Shown here piece after piece: positions 34,644 through 46,582 of a DNA stretch of 64,000 nt (positions are counted from its first letter, which is position 1; every line of letters begins with the position of its first letter). The stretch lies in contig NW_017265141.1 in assembly GCF_001638985.1 (NCBI RefSeq), positions 799,001 to 863,000 of the forward strand. Direction: 5' to 3'. The position numbers were made by a program, and so were the translations under genes. This DNA comes from Phycomyces blakesleeanus NRRL 1555(-) (Eukaryota; Mucoromycota; Mucoromycetes; Mucorales; Phycomycetaceae). The notes below the pieces were generated by a model. That model was not told the origin of the DNA and searched no databases. It was given only the letters and a program-made list of their open reading frames with translations.

Positions 34644-34973
34644 TAGTATTGATATTTATAGAATTAGAGCTACTCTCCATAGTACTCAAATAGAAAACAA
34701 TCTTCTTTTTCAGCTGAGAATTTACTGCTTCCTTGCTGCTAAGCTTCTTCAAATCTTACCCGTCTTTCTTCTAGAGATTCTTTTCTTGCTACAGGATTTG
34801 TGAGATTAAAGACAAAGATGGCAGCTTAGCCAAGTTGAACTGATGCTTACCATAGTCTCTGAACTAGTTTTGGGTTAGCCTGTGCTTAGTCTTCTCACAG
34901 AGCTCCAGCTTTTGCTTTCCATTGAGATATATATAATTGCTGCTAATGTTGTCAATGTTGAATGACTTAGACA

Positions 34974-35718
34974 TATTTAGACAAGAAAATAAATAGAAAG
35001 TACATGTTGTGTGTGTGTACTGAAAAAGAATTGTATTAATGAAAATTGCTGTTGTTGTTTGAGGTTTATGAAGGGAGTTAAAAGATTTTAAATGAGAAGA
35101 CAAAAATTCATGTGAACTTGTATAGGGTTTTACGTATTAAAAATATTGGTTGTATCAAACTTTGATCAAACTTCTATACGGAACTACCACTGCTATTTAT
35201 ATTATATTGAATTAGAAAAATTATATGACTGGGGTCAGATAATCAATTCTATCCAAGTCTTAATCAGAGTAATATAATATTGAGATAATTAATATGTGAT
35301 GAATTATATAAATGTGTGTAGTCCCAATGAAGTATTAACATAGAAAGTAAATGTGTTTTTAAGTTATAATTATACTTATAATAATTTATCAATGTATCCC
35401 ATATTATGATGATATTATCATACAGAATACAATCACTACTGTACATGATAAACCTAGATATTAAACAATAAATTAATTAGTAGACACCTTTGATAGGAAT
35501 AGCTGAGAACTTATATTATTTTCTTCAGACTTACTCTCAACTACAGCAGTAGTCAATACTTATGTACAACAAAGATAACCATAATAATATATATTATGAT
35601 ATGATTTTTATATTAAGCAAGTTAATGTTAAATATATTATATTTTTGAAATGATATAAATCTTTACAACACAAGTCTAATAGTAAACACAGCATTAATTC
35701 CAGACACCAATAATATTA
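34974..35718. other. Intergenic, AT-rich, no supported gene
   Basis: The sequence around 35500-35580 resembles 61060-61130 (AGACTTACTCTCAACTACAG versus AGTGTTACTCTCAAAGTAAG), so an old dispersed repeat is likely. Confidence 0.3.
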
Positions 35719-36112
35719 CAGTCAAAGCTTGGTATAGTGATATTTGATATAGTGATAATTGCAATATAGTGATATTTTTTTGGAAAATTTGAGCCTGTGC
35801 CTGCTTATTATCATTATTTTTTGATATAGTGATAGTGATAAAATTTGAATCCACCATTATCACTATATCGAGCTCTGAGTTTATTTTTGTATTATAAAAA
35901 AATAAATGTAGTATATATTTTATTTAGCATTTTAAAGCAAGCCCAGTTTCTTACACAAAATACTATAAATTCTATTAGAAAACAGTACTCACTCACAGTG
36001 GCATTAGAAATATCACTAAATAATGCGCGGAGTAAGAAAAAATCATGCTTGATATAGTGATAGTAATAAAATTTCTGTTCACTATCCATATCACTATATT
36101 GAGCTTTGACTG
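35719..36112 (+). repeat. pogo-type MITE, 394 bp, TA target duplication
   Basis: The ends are CAGTCAAAGCTTGGTATAGTG and CAGTCAAAGCTCAATATAGTG (complement), flanked by TA at 35717-35718 and 36113-36114. TATAGTGATA occurs repeatedly near both ends. It has no coding capacity. A partial relative lies at 10050-10262. Confidence 0.85.
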
Positions 36113-36917
36113 TAATTGATCTGAATGAAAAAAAAACAACATCTCCTTGCAAAAAAGACATAACTATCATAGTTAGGGAAATGTCAATAAATATAGAAAA
36201 TTTGTGTTTTCTTAAATAAAACATTAATTTTCAAAAGACTTACTTTTATTGTCTTATACATTAAATTTTATATTATTGCAAAACTTACTTTATAGCCAAA
36301 TACTTTGAAATGAGATATATCACTATGGGAAAAAGATGATTGTTTTCAAATTTGTTACTTTATTTTTCATCTATAATAATCAAAAATCAATCAAAAATCC
36401 AAAATGAAACAATAACTTTTTTTTTCTTTTAAATGGTTAGTAAAAGCAAATAAATTATTTAAAATCGAATCTCATGAGAGAAAAATATCCAATTTAATCA
36501 AACATTTTACGTTTTTGATAAATATAAATTTGAATTGAAAAATACTGCTTTTATTCATTCAATTGGAGTTCGTTTCCATTGAATTAGTATCTGTTTCTAT
36601 CTAATTGGAGCCTATTTACATCTGATTGGCTTCCATAAAATTTGAATTTTTATTCATTGCCAACTGAACTTGCTTCCTGTTTTTACTAGAGTGTTTCAGC
36701 TGTTTTAGTTCTCTAGATTTTACTTTTATAATGATTTAATTTATGAAATAATTGAATATCAGTAATTGAAATTTGAGATATTTTCAATCTATAAACAACT
36801 AGACATTACTGTTAGTTGTTTATAAATTATGGAATTTAATTTTTTTAATAAACAAATTTAAGTGTAATTAATCATGTTCTCTATGTTTCCTTTTAGTAAC
36901 TTGACCTCTTATTCAGA
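36113..36917. other. Intergenic with a solo inverted-repeat remnant at 36545-36690
   Basis: 36545-36690 is a diverged copy of the outer repeat of the long-inverted-repeat element (TA then CTGCTTTTATTCATTCAATT). No partner end is visible. The remainder shows no gene. Confidence 0.5.
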
Positions 36918-38435
36918 ATGTCTACATTGAATGATAAACAGATTATTTTCAGAGATCTGAAAGAGAAGATTCTCAAAAAGCTTATCAAAAGATAGCTTTC
37001 TCTGATCACATCTATATTAAATATTATTAAGAACATCTCTGAACTTTTAATATATCAGATTGTACTTGAAAAAGATATCTTTCTTCAAGATTTTGTATTT
37101 TATGAGCTCTGAGCAGTATAGACTAGCTTCTATATCAATTAGATGATGACCAATTCAGATAGAAATTCTGCATGAATAAAGACTCCTTCTATGTAATACT
37201 TAGAATGATAAAGCACTATTGGGTTTTCAAAAGTGATTCTGCAAGAAGCAGACAGAACCAATGATTCAGATAATAGTAGCCTTAGAGCAGCTAAGTACAC
37301 ATAAAAATGATACTTCTGTAGGTCGCACTGCATGATCAATGTGTATCTAATAACTTTTGCTATTTTTCAACTATTATATGCAGTATATATATCTTGATAC
37401 TTATATATATCCCATTGCACAGAAGGATCAGATTGCTGTTATATAGAAAGATTTATTACTAACATAATGTTATTAAAGACTAGTGCTGGAGTTTGGCCTG
37501 ATCACTTAGACTATAGCAGTATCAGTTTAAGAATTGAAGAGAAAACACACTTCCCTTCTTATCTGAGCTTTATAGATGGAATCTTAATTGATCTAGAATA
37601 TAAGCCAATCTGGAAAGGAGAGGACTTTTACAGTTGAAAGTCTTGCTACTGTATTTCAGCAACTATTATATTTGATGATGAAAAGATTATAAGATATTAT
37701 TATACTTAATAGCTAGGGTGCTCCCATAATGCTTGTGTATTTAGAAATATGCATATTGCAAGAAATCATGACCAATATTTTTCTGGTGATCAATACCTGT
37801 TGGGGGATTCAGCATATGTAGCAAGTTATATCATTATATCTATCTACAGTAGTCTCTCAATAATTTCAAGGCCTAGGGAAAGCCAGGTATCTTGAAATTA
37901 TTGAAGAGTAAAATAAACAAGTTCGGAGTATATATTTCCTGCTAACTATGGGCGGAGTTTACAATATTCTTTAATAGAGAAAAATATATCAAGTAATGAT
38001 GATGTAAAATATAAAAATATGTTGCTACCTTTGCCCTCACAATATAAAACCCCAAAAACACAGTTTGTGACTATCTCAATGATATTCACTTAATAAACTT
38101 TGAGACTATGCCTCCCTATAAACAAAAAAAATATCAAGTAATGATTTGATATGCTTCAATCCTCTGTTTAAATTCATTCTAGTTAAATATAACCCCTGGC
38201 TGCATTGCTGTTTTCCACCCCCCTGTCTCGTAACCAATTATTGTTTCAAATTTTTATTCAATCAAATAATAACAGCTTCTCGGTATGCTTTTAGTTTATT
38301 ATATAATGTTTATTTAATATCAATTTCAATTTTTTTGATACTTTAATGAAATCTATTAAATACAGAACTAATCAATAAATATGAGCAAAAAAAAACGTTT
38401 TGCTTAATACTGCAAATCATCTTGAGATTTGTAAT

Positions 38436-40203
38436 ATGAAAAAGAAAAAGTTGTCTATAAGTAACCCTCAATTGGCAGAGTAAATAAAGGAAATTTTTGA
38501 CCTTCAGAAAGCTTCTGATGTTTCTACAATCTCAAAGATTTTGAAAAAAGAAGACTACAGTTTGATAATACAAGTCAATGTAAAGAACAAAAAGCGTGTT
38601 AGAAAGGGAAAATGATCTCTATGTAATAAATCTCAATATTATACATTTTTGCTCTATATAAAAAGTAAAATTAATCTTATTATATTGTCATATAACTATA
38701 GCAAATCGAAGAAGCAGTGATTATTTGGATCAACATTGATGAAAATAATCAGATCCCCATCACTTGGAAATTGAATAAGACGAAAGCTACTATTTTTGCT
38801 GAAAGAATAGGTGTTAAAGATTTTAACGCTTCTCAAGTCAGGATGGAGAAGTTTGGAAAGTGTTATGATATCAAAATGAATCAAATTCATGACAAGGCTG
38901 GTTTAACAGACATAGAGTTGCTTCAGATTGACAAGACTGCTATCAAAGAGAAGATAGAGGTTTATAGTGCTTGTGACATCTATAAATTTGATGAAACAGT
39001 ACTTTTCTATGCTGCTCCACCAAGAAAAACGATTTCTTACCAGAAATTTTCTGGTTGGAAGGGAAATAAGAAGTGGCTTACAGTTAACCTTTTGTGCAAT
39101 GCCAATGGAACAGACAAGTGGTCTGATATATTAATTATTAGTCATGCAAGGAGACAAAACTGTTTTAACAAAAACAATAAAAAACAAGAGGCAGTAGATC
39201 ATAGATTCTTTATGTATCATTACAACAATAATGCCTGGATGACACGATCAATCTTCCATGTTTTCTTCCATCACTTTGATCATTCAATGAAAGCGCAAAA
39301 CTGCAAAGTGCTTTTGATCCTTGATAATTTCTCTGGCCATAAAGTAAATTATGTGCCTACAAATGTTGAGCTTCTTTTTCTGTCTCCAAACACCACATCC
39401 CACCTTCAGCCATTGGATGGTGACATCATTTGAACTTTTAAAACTAATTTTAAACATAAACAGTATGTCAAGACATATCAGTATATTGGTATGATTCAAA
39501 ATGGCCAACAAGATAAGATTGGGGCCATTAATAAAATATTTGAAATTGATCAATTGTGGGCAATGTGATGGATAAGAGAGACTTGAGAATCTGTCTCAGC
39601 AAAGACTATTGATAACTGCTAGAATGCAACAATCTTTTGCTTCATTGAAGACAAAGATAGTGAAGGTAGTAGTAAACCAATTTATTGATTATAATAGTAG
39701 TATAATCTTTCAATTCCACTTTCTTAATATTCTAAATATAATTTACAGATGTAAACCAGGCTATGATTCAGCAAAGTCAGACTGAAAAGGTTCTGGTTAA
39801 GGTTTTGAAAGAAATCTTAGACAAGATTGTCAAATCAGGTCTTCTGTCTCTTGAAGATTGTCCGACCAGCAAATCAAATCCACTCTATGAGAGACAATGC
39901 ACTCATAGAGTGATCAATGAGAATGAGACGGCTGACATTGTCATGGAAGAGTATGACGCAGATGACAATGCAGCCAACAACAACAGGAATGAAGAAATTG
40001 CTGAAATGAAATCAGCAGTTCCTTTCAAGAGAACATATTCTGCTTCAGAAACGTTTGAGTGTGTTTGCATGCTTTTGGATATCTTGGAAGACAAAGATAT
40101 TGACAAAGACTTTATCAATAAGGTTGAAGGTCTTTGTAGCAAGTTTCAGAAAACTGTGACCTCAAAGCAAACTAAAGTCACTAGCTTCTTTAAGTCTTTT
40201 TAA
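38436..40203 (+). pseudogene. pogo/Tigger-type transposase (CENP-B HTH plus DDE_1), inactivated
   Basis: The N-terminal helix-turn-helix lies at 38436-38615 (NPQLAE, a stop where Trp is expected, then SDVSTISKILKKEDYSL). The catalytic exon (from about 38702) includes IYKFDETVLFYAAPP, LLILDNFSGHK and LLFLSPNTTSHLQPLDGDII, the DDE_1 signature. A C-terminal acidic exon begins at 39748 after a GT-AG intron (39667-39747) and ends at 40203. TAA at about 38487, TGA at 39433 (where CGA Arg is expected) and TGA/TAA around 39565-39585 kill it. The exon 1 donor reads ATCTCT where GT is expected. Otherwise gene length (about 560 codons) is normal for the family. Confidence 0.8.
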
Positions 40204-40670
40204 ACTTTATTCTTTTTCAAATAAAATAAAACCAATTTTCTATAAGAAATATATTTTTCTTTATGTAAAAATAAAAAAGAAGTTAGCAGTCAAGTACAGT
40301 CAAAGCTTGATTTTGTAACATGTTTGTAAATAGTAACAATTGAAAATAACAATAAATAGTAATGACAGATAAAAATAATAAAATCTATAATAAAAACTTT
40401 TATAACAAAACAAATTAGAATTTTTATTTATATTTTTCAAGTGAATAATCTTAATTAAACAATTAATAAATGAAACTTAATCAAAATATAGCACATATAG
40501 TCTTATTTTATTTCTGAAAAAAAAATGAAAAAAAAATATTTTAAAGAAATTAAGGTAGATAACAGCTTGATAGCCCAGTGTTTGGCATAAAAACTTAACG
40601 CACTTGACATTGATGTCAATTACAAAATCGTGAGAGGTTTGAATTAAAAAAATGTAAACTATGATTTAAT
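40204..40670. other. pogo 3' region with possible tRNA-derived SINE-like segment (40560-40660)
   Basis: CAGTCAAAGCTTGATTTTG at 40304 resembles the terminus of the MITE at 35719. TAGCCCAGTGTTTGG (40571) resembles a pol III A box and GGTTTGAATT (40636) a degenerate B box, 65 bp apart. CCCAGTGTTTGG also occurs near 9440. Confidence 0.3.
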
Positions 40671-43161
40671 GCACTGCCTTATTTTCTGCCAGTTCAAATT
40701 TGAGACAAAAAGATTCAAAGGAACGAGTGACCGCTTTTTCTTTTGTTTTTTTTTTTAAAAATAACTGTTTGTTTATGAAAAAAAAACACTCTATGAAATA
40801 CAAAATAATACATGTGTAATGTTTTTTTTATTGACGTTGGATATTCATATTTCTAAAACTATTTCTATTTCTATTTCTAATATTATCTATTCTATCTAAC
40901 AATTCTTTAACACAACGAGTCATATAATTTATCTCAGACACATCAATATCAGAAATCGTTCGCATGTGTTCAAGATTGAGTCTTTGATGATGAAGTAAGG
41001 TGGTGTGAGTGATAAGGTCTGTAGTAGACGTATCAACATCATTTTGAGCACCTACAACATCTTCTCTACCATCTTCTTCATCAACAATCACAACTTCTTC
41101 TTCTTCAGCTAACACTGCTGGTCTTTGCATTGCCAAGTGATTGACATCTCTTTGAATTGTATATAAGATGTTAATCTTACGGTATCTTTTGAGAAGAAAT
41201 GCATGCTTGCAAGGCACTTGTTGAGAGATGTATCTGGGACACGAACAGCATTCGATTAAATCATTTTCAGCAGTGATAGACTATCATGTTATATTATTTG
41301 TAAAAGACTTGATTTGTCACTTGCCACCAGAGTTATCCATACTAGTACTAATCACATTTAATGGACTGATGATCATAGAAGGGAGTATGTCATCTTCTAT
41401 CTTGGATGCAACAAATTCATTTCTCGCAAGTTCGTTTTTCTACCAGTCCCATCTTTCCATTGTTTAAGTGAATACAATCCACTTCTTGTTCATAGAAATA
41501 CTCTACATTGTTCGTAAGGTCAAACACAAGGCGATCTAGTCTTCTGATTCTAGCATGGCCAAAGTAGATGGTCTTGAGCTGGTTATGCCATGACTCAATG
41601 AAGTTATTCGTCAAATATCTTCTATGTGAGTCATTGACATAAGGGTGCCCCCATCTTTTAAGCAATACTTCGCTTCCATTCCATCGTGTTTCGAAGTATC
41701 TCAAGAAGTGTAACTGGTTGGGTATATCGCGTTTGAAGTCAAGGATTCTCGTCAAAAATACTTCTTTGTTCGACTCCATCAAGATATACTTCAGCTTGTT
41801 CTTTAACTCCTGCTTGTATGCTGCCAGCTGGGCTGATGTAAATGATGCATCAAGCCTTACTTTGTTGTTGAGGTTTGTTTGCCAAGCACGAAGAATATGG
41901 AATTCACAATAGTGAATTGCAACATGAGGAAATGCAGATGTAATCGCATTAACTTTGGGAATACTACAGTCAATGGTGATATTCAAAGGACGGAAGTAGC
42001 TTCTCTCACAAAGATGCATAAGCCATTGGCTGATTGGCCTGACTGTCTGGTCATTTGTAACCATGTAAGCAACAGGAAACCCTTTTCCAGTTACGTTGTG
42101 TTGAGTCACTAAAGAGTACATGACCTCTCCACTTCTTGCTGATATGCCATGAGTAGCATCAAGGCAGAATGATGTGGCTATTCTCGTAACTCTCACTTGG
42201 ACAGGCGATTGAAAGCCAAAGGTGAAAATATTGCTTTCAATGTTGTTAACACAAAGGTCTCTGGTAAAAATGCAATAATTTCTTTCTGGCAATTTCTCAT
42301 TCATTCAGATAGCAATAGATGCCTTCTCATCAGAGTTGAACATATACAACAAATTTGTCATCTATTTTATTTCATTTTACCAAAACTGTTAAATACAAAC
42401 TTCCTTTCATCTTTTTTTAACACACCTTCTTCATTCTATTGTATATCTCTTTGTAGTTTGGCTTTCTAACACCAACACCCCAGCTGTCAATCTGTCGAAG
42501 GACAGATATTCTTGTGCTTCTACAGCTGCTTCCACTTCTCAGTTGATCTTCAATCAATTTAATAGCTTCAAAAGGTAAGGGCAAAGTTCTAATCTCTGAT
42601 CTGTCTCCATGAACATGACTGTTATGGTCCATTGTCATATAGAACGTAACAATAGTAGGAGACTTTTTGAACTGCTTTATTTTCAAAGCTCCATTACATC
42701 CACATGCCTTTGATTCTTTTTGTGCAGGGCGTGAATCTCGCTCTGGTATATATATGCCTGCACGATAACACTGACGTGTTTCTCCAAAAATATATTCTTT
42801 TGAATCAAGACATTTTTTTTATTCCATTTCGTTGAACAAAGTGTATTGATTCGGTCAAGACAACATCTCCATTTACTAGCTTTTACAGGTATGACTACTT
42901 TAAAAGGAAGCATCTTAATCCCCTCCAAAGACGAGTTGACTAAAACATTTTGAATGTTTGAAATATCATAAATAATTGGGTTGAAAATGTTGAGATTGGT
43001 GTTTAATTTGTATTCAAAATAAAGAGAAGGAAAAGAGAAGGAATAAAAAAAATTCTCAATAGAAAATTAACTTTTTCAAAAAGCCACTTGCAAAGCCTCC
43101 GACAGAAAAAAGCCTCAAAAGGTCAATTTCAAATTTGAACTGGCAGAAAATAAGGCGGTGC
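40671..43161 (-). mobile_element. Mutator-like element (MULE), 2.5 kb, nested in the pogo element
   Basis: The terminal inverted repeats share GCCTTATTTTCTGCCAGTTC (left from 40671; right ends 43161 in complement). The flanks GATTTAAT (40663-40670) and GATTTAAC (43162-43169) form a likely 8-bp target duplication with one mismatch, within the MULE range. Inside is one minus-strand transposase gene. Confidence 0.88.
40828..42928 (-). pseudogene. MULE transposase with SWIM zinc finger, frameshifted
   Basis: From ATG 42928 the N-terminal region shows a Cys/His-rich DNA-binding part (ACGCNG, then TMDHNSHVH), with a frameshift near 42700. The largest piece (41417-42304, 295 codons) is the MULE DDE domain. 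It includes SFCLDATHGIS and ITIDCSIPKVNAI for the acidic residues, a VAIHYCEFHILRAW segment and NNFIESWHNQLK. 40828-41270 ends in a SWIM finger (CSCPRYISQQVPCKHAF) and a Gln/Asn-Arg-rich tail. A stop near 41320 interrupts the link. The protein would bind the element ends and cut and paste; at least two breaks make it inactive. Confidence 0.85.
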
Positions 43162-43353
43162 GATTTAACTATATTGCTCTTGTCTGATTGGCTAATTTTT
43201 TTCTTTAAGGATTCAAGGCCAAAAAATTTTGTGAAAGTGAAATTAACAAGAATTGTAAAAGTTAAGCCCTATTTTTTGAGTTGCGTCTTCAGGGCCTTGA
43301 AATTATTGAAGTGTGAAATTAAAGGGGCGTGAAATTATTGAGGGACTACTGTA

Positions 43354-44040
43354 CAAGATGTCACAAAATAGATCAATATCAGCAGAAAACAAGCAATTGA
43401 ATTATAAGCATGTTAATATACTGGTCAAGATTAAAAATTGCATTGGTATTCTGAAAGGGAGATTCTAATTCTTGAAAAGCTTATGGATTTTGATGAAAAA
43501 CAAATATGATGTGATTGGGGATAAGTATTGAAGCTGTTACATTTATTTTTATTTTCTTTTGAAAACTTCAATAGTAAAATGCACACTTTTTTATATATGA
43601 TAAACTAAAAATGCTAAAGGCATAAAAGAAAAAAGAAGTCACATTAGCATTCCTTTCTATATTAGGGGGCTACATTAACTGTTTTAGATTTTATTTTATT
43701 TTTTCTGGGATTTAATAATCAGCCAATAACAAGCGATTTAAAAAACAGTTAATGAACCCCACTTTTTATTTTATTCTTTTATGAATTTGCAAAACTGGAG
43801 TAAGAAAAAAAATCTTGCATAATATAGATGAGATCTTTCTAGATCAAGTTCAAAGTCAAACAAGATTACAAGATCTATACAATCTTATAGTTATTTAGTT
43901 TACAGAGATACTATTGTAGAGCACTACTTTTCTTCCTGTTACTATCAAAACAGCATGTATAATTTTATAGCAAGTACTTAAGCAGGAAATCATAACATAA
44001 ATAAACAAACCAATTTTTAGACAATACCAACCGCAGAGAC
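43354..44040. other. End of Harbinger copy, foldback MITE, intergenic
   Basis: 43354-43490 is the Harbinger tail. 43665-43685 (GGGGGCTACATTAACTGTTTT) and 43741-43760 are inverted repeats of a ~96-bp foldback element. Nothing is recognised from 43770 to 44040. Confidence 0.45.
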
Positions 44041-44998
44041 AGCAAGCTTTGGAACAAAGATGGTGTAAATGGAGGTCCATCTTCTATTACCATCCTTGTT
44101 CTCTGGCTTTCTGAGGAAGCCAACTACAGGCATTGGAAAGGAAGCAATGCTGGTGGGATCACAAAGGAGACGCTGTGCTCAGAAATCAAGGAGAGATTTG
44201 CTGAGCATGGCATCTACCATTGCAAGAATGTAGGCATTCAATTAAAGATCCAGAGTCTTCACAAAACGTACCATGAGACTTATCAGTTTCTGCACGCAAC
44301 AGGGCAGGGTATCGAAAACAGTTTTGAGAAAGACGAGATGTCAGAGAAGGAGGTTGCCTCAACCATAAGAGGTATATGACTAAATATAATATACCTTAGT
44401 ATTACTTAATTACTCATAACTATCATTGATATCTTTATATAGAGACAATGATAAGAAAGTATCAGTACTTTTATGACCTGGAGCCTGTGATGAGTGACAG
44501 ACCATCTGTCATTCCTCCCTTTCCCATGTCCTTCAATAAGGAAGCTGATGTTGATAGTGCCTTCTCTCTTGACACATTTGACACGTTTGACAATGCGGAA
44601 GTCCTTATGAATGGCAGACAGAAGATTGGCAAGTCGAGCAGCTCTGCTCAAAGGAGACCATTTTCCGCAACCTTTCACACCACATTAAACCACTCTGAGA
44701 AGAAGGTCTGCAAGACCATTGATACTGGCATTGTGGGCATAGTCCGCATGGCAGAAGATATGCAAAGGGAGAAGGTTCAGCAGATCCAGCAGAACTTTGC
44801 TGCTGAAGAGGTCTTCTGAAAGATGTAGCTGGCACTCAACGAGAGAAGGGTGGCCATAGAGGAGATAAGAGCTCTCACTGAGAGAATTAGGGAAGACAGT
44901 GAGAGTGCCCAGCATCAGGAAGCCCTTATCCAGGCATTATCTGCTGCTGGGTTCTTGAAGGAAGAGATTGCCAAGCAGTTGAAGCAAAACCCAAAATA
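44041..44998 (+). pseudogene. Myb/SANT-like DNA-binding partner of PIF/Harbinger, copy 1
   Basis: Exon 1 (44041-44371) has the helical DNA-binding domain LVLWLSEEANYRHWKGSNAG, then ITKETLCSEIKERFAEHGIY, but no ATG in frame, so the start is lost or in an upstream exon. Exon 2 starts at 44443 after a 71-bp GT-AG intron. It continues YFYDLEPVMSDRPSVIPPF, a Ser-rich linker and a C-terminal coiled coil. TGA at 44817-44819 and TAG at 44826-44828 interrupt before the end at TAA 44996-44998. In Harbinger elements such a second protein brings the transposase to the ends and the nucleus. It follows the Harbinger copy at 36.9-43.5 kb on the same strand. Confidence 0.7.
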
Positions 44999-45364
44999 AA
45001 ATATATTAAAAAAGTAAATTTTAAAAGTTTAAGAGTGTATTTGAAAGTGTTTATTGAATAATTATTTACATTATTCTTTCTCTTTTGTTTTTGTTTAACT
45101 CTGATGATGTTCTTAACTTCAATCTTTCATTGTTCCTAGGAGTATCAGTGTTTTTGACACTGTCTTCTACAAAGATGTTATCACTACAGTACAGCAGCAA
45201 GTTGTGTAAAACTCAACAGCATCTTATTCAATATCTAATTTTCTCAATGTTATACAGACCCATACAATAAATGAAAGACAAAAGTTTAAACTCTACTAAA
45301 TAGAACATCTTTAATGCAAAGTTGTCGTGCTTTTTTTAAAAACTCTTCTCATTAAAATCTCACA

Positions 45365-46425
45365 ATGTCTCAGCAAATCAATAAAAGTATTCTTAAGAAA
45401 CGAAAAGAGCTTTCAGACTATGAAAAAAGACTTATTATTGGTGGTGCTCTCCATAATATTTTATTGACTGCCATTTTGGAGAAGACAGGCATACCCATGA
45501 CAACTGTACATAGCACAGTTCAACGATGGAAACAGAATGGCACGCCATTAACAGAAAAATGCCAAGGACGTCCATCAATTTTGGGTGAGAGAGATTTACA
45601 CCAGCTTAAAAACGAAATGAAGAAAGATTGTAATGCCACACTTGAAGAACCCACAAACGCCATGAGACTCATGATTGGCAAGTACATTTGCAAGAATAAC
45701 ATCTGCAAAGCTATTTGTAAGATCAGAATGTCTTCTTGCCATCCTGTGTTTAAGCCAAGGCTATTCAAAACACATAAAAAGAAACAATTGTTGTTTGCTA
45801 AACGTTGCAAAGAAACCAATTAAAGATGGGGACATGTGATTTGGAGCAATGAGTCTCGCTTTATAGTTTTCTCAAAGGATGGAAACCTTAGAATTTGGCG
45901 CTTTCCTCTGGAGAAGTTCAAGTCTGATTGTATCATGCCTAGAGTACAGTTTGGAGGTGGTTTAGTGATGGTTTGGGGCTGTGTGTGAGGAGGAGGAGTA
46001 GGCCCACTAAAAAGAATTATTAACAGTCTTGACCAATTTGGCTATATAAACCTTTTGGAAAGAAAGTTGCTCCCATTTTATGGTTGCCTAAGTGAAAGAC
46101 ATGACGGGAAGTTTATTTACCAAGACAACAATGCTCCTTGTCATAAGTCAAAATTTGTTGAGAACTAGAAAAGACCCATAATGTACCAATAATGGAATGG
46201 CCGCTGAATAGCCCAGATCTCAGTCCTATTGAGAACCTATGGGCTCATTTGGGTCGGATGGTAAGGGCAAGAGTACCAGCTCCAAGAACTATTAAGGAGC
46301 TAGACAAGGTTATCCATGAAGAATGGAAGAAAATACTGGTTGCAGTATGCAAGGCCTACTGCATGTCTATGCCAACTCGCATAGCCCGTATGAAGAAAGC
46401 CCGTGGTGATGTTACTAAATATTAA
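45365..46425 (+). pseudogene. Tc1 transposase, dead copy related to 2067-3128
   Basis: The copy is collinear with the intact copy, including KELSDYEKRLIIGGALHN, WPLNSPDLSPIENLWAHL and the C-terminus. Inactivating changes: TAA at 45821-45823 for Gln, WSNESRF in place of WSDKSRF (catalytic Asp to Asn), TGA for Trp at about 45987, TAG for Trp at about 46168, and a frameshift near 46185. Every substitution listed fits C-to-T or G-to-A. A left end resembling the Tc1 terminus (TA, then CAGACCCAT) lies near 45260; the right end was not found. Confidence 0.9.
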
Positions 46426-46582
46426 ACTTTCAATAAAAATTATTTTTCTTAATATTTAAAGGTTATATATTCTTATTCCAATAATTTTGAAAGTGGTTTC
46501 TTAAGGAAAAGTAGACAAGCAATGAAGAGAGAGTTAAGGATGTTATTTTTTCACTTTGGCAGAAGCTAAAATTTTCTTTTAT

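Larger units (their letters stand above)
22450..34973 (-). pseudogene. pogo-type transposase split by a 10.8-kb nested insertion
   Basis: The N-terminal part (34973 to about 34646) has a CENP-B-type helix-turn-helix (LNGKQKLELCEKTKHRLTQ and FNLAKLPSLSLISQIL). The rest (23857 to about 22450) carries NFDETGLYK, a GKRTKPHYFGKK segment, LIYLLPNTTLYLQ and an acidic tail. The frame continues exactly across the junction when 23860-34643 and one TA are removed. In-frame stops include TAG after LTQN, TAG after SFIDG (probably Trp) and TAA after GLYK. The gene was therefore interrupted by the insertion and later or already decayed. Confidence 0.75.
37848..43351 (+). mobile_element. pogo-like element, 5.5 kb including a nested MULE, TA duplication
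   Basis: The termini are CAGTAGTCTCTCAATAATTTC and CAGTAGTCCCTCAATAATTTC (complement), flanked by TA at 37846-37847 and 43352-43353. A second TTGAAATTATTGAAG word is found about 45-60 bp inside each end. It contains a pogo transposase pseudogene. Without the MULE it is about 3.0 kb. Confidence 0.92.
36918..43490 (+). pseudogene. PIF/Harbinger transposase copy, split by a pogo element and decayed
   Basis: The frame from ATG 36918 carries scattered stops. It shows DDE_4-type motifs: FIDGILIDLEYKPIWKGEDF, a Lys-Ser-Cys-Tyr segment, and QYLLGDSAYVASYIII just before 37846. After 43353 the homology resumes with HVNILVKIKNCIGILKGRF, the expected next motif. Removing 37848-43351 plus one TA restores one reading frame across the break. 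A Myb/SANT-like gene follows at 44041. The stops (for example near 37000, 37330 and 37700) show it is dead. Confidence 0.75.

Noticed and set aside
34451..34693. 80-aa ORF identical at its start to one at 23801-24052
   Set aside because: Both are the same inverted-repeat sequence read outward; identity comes from the repeat.
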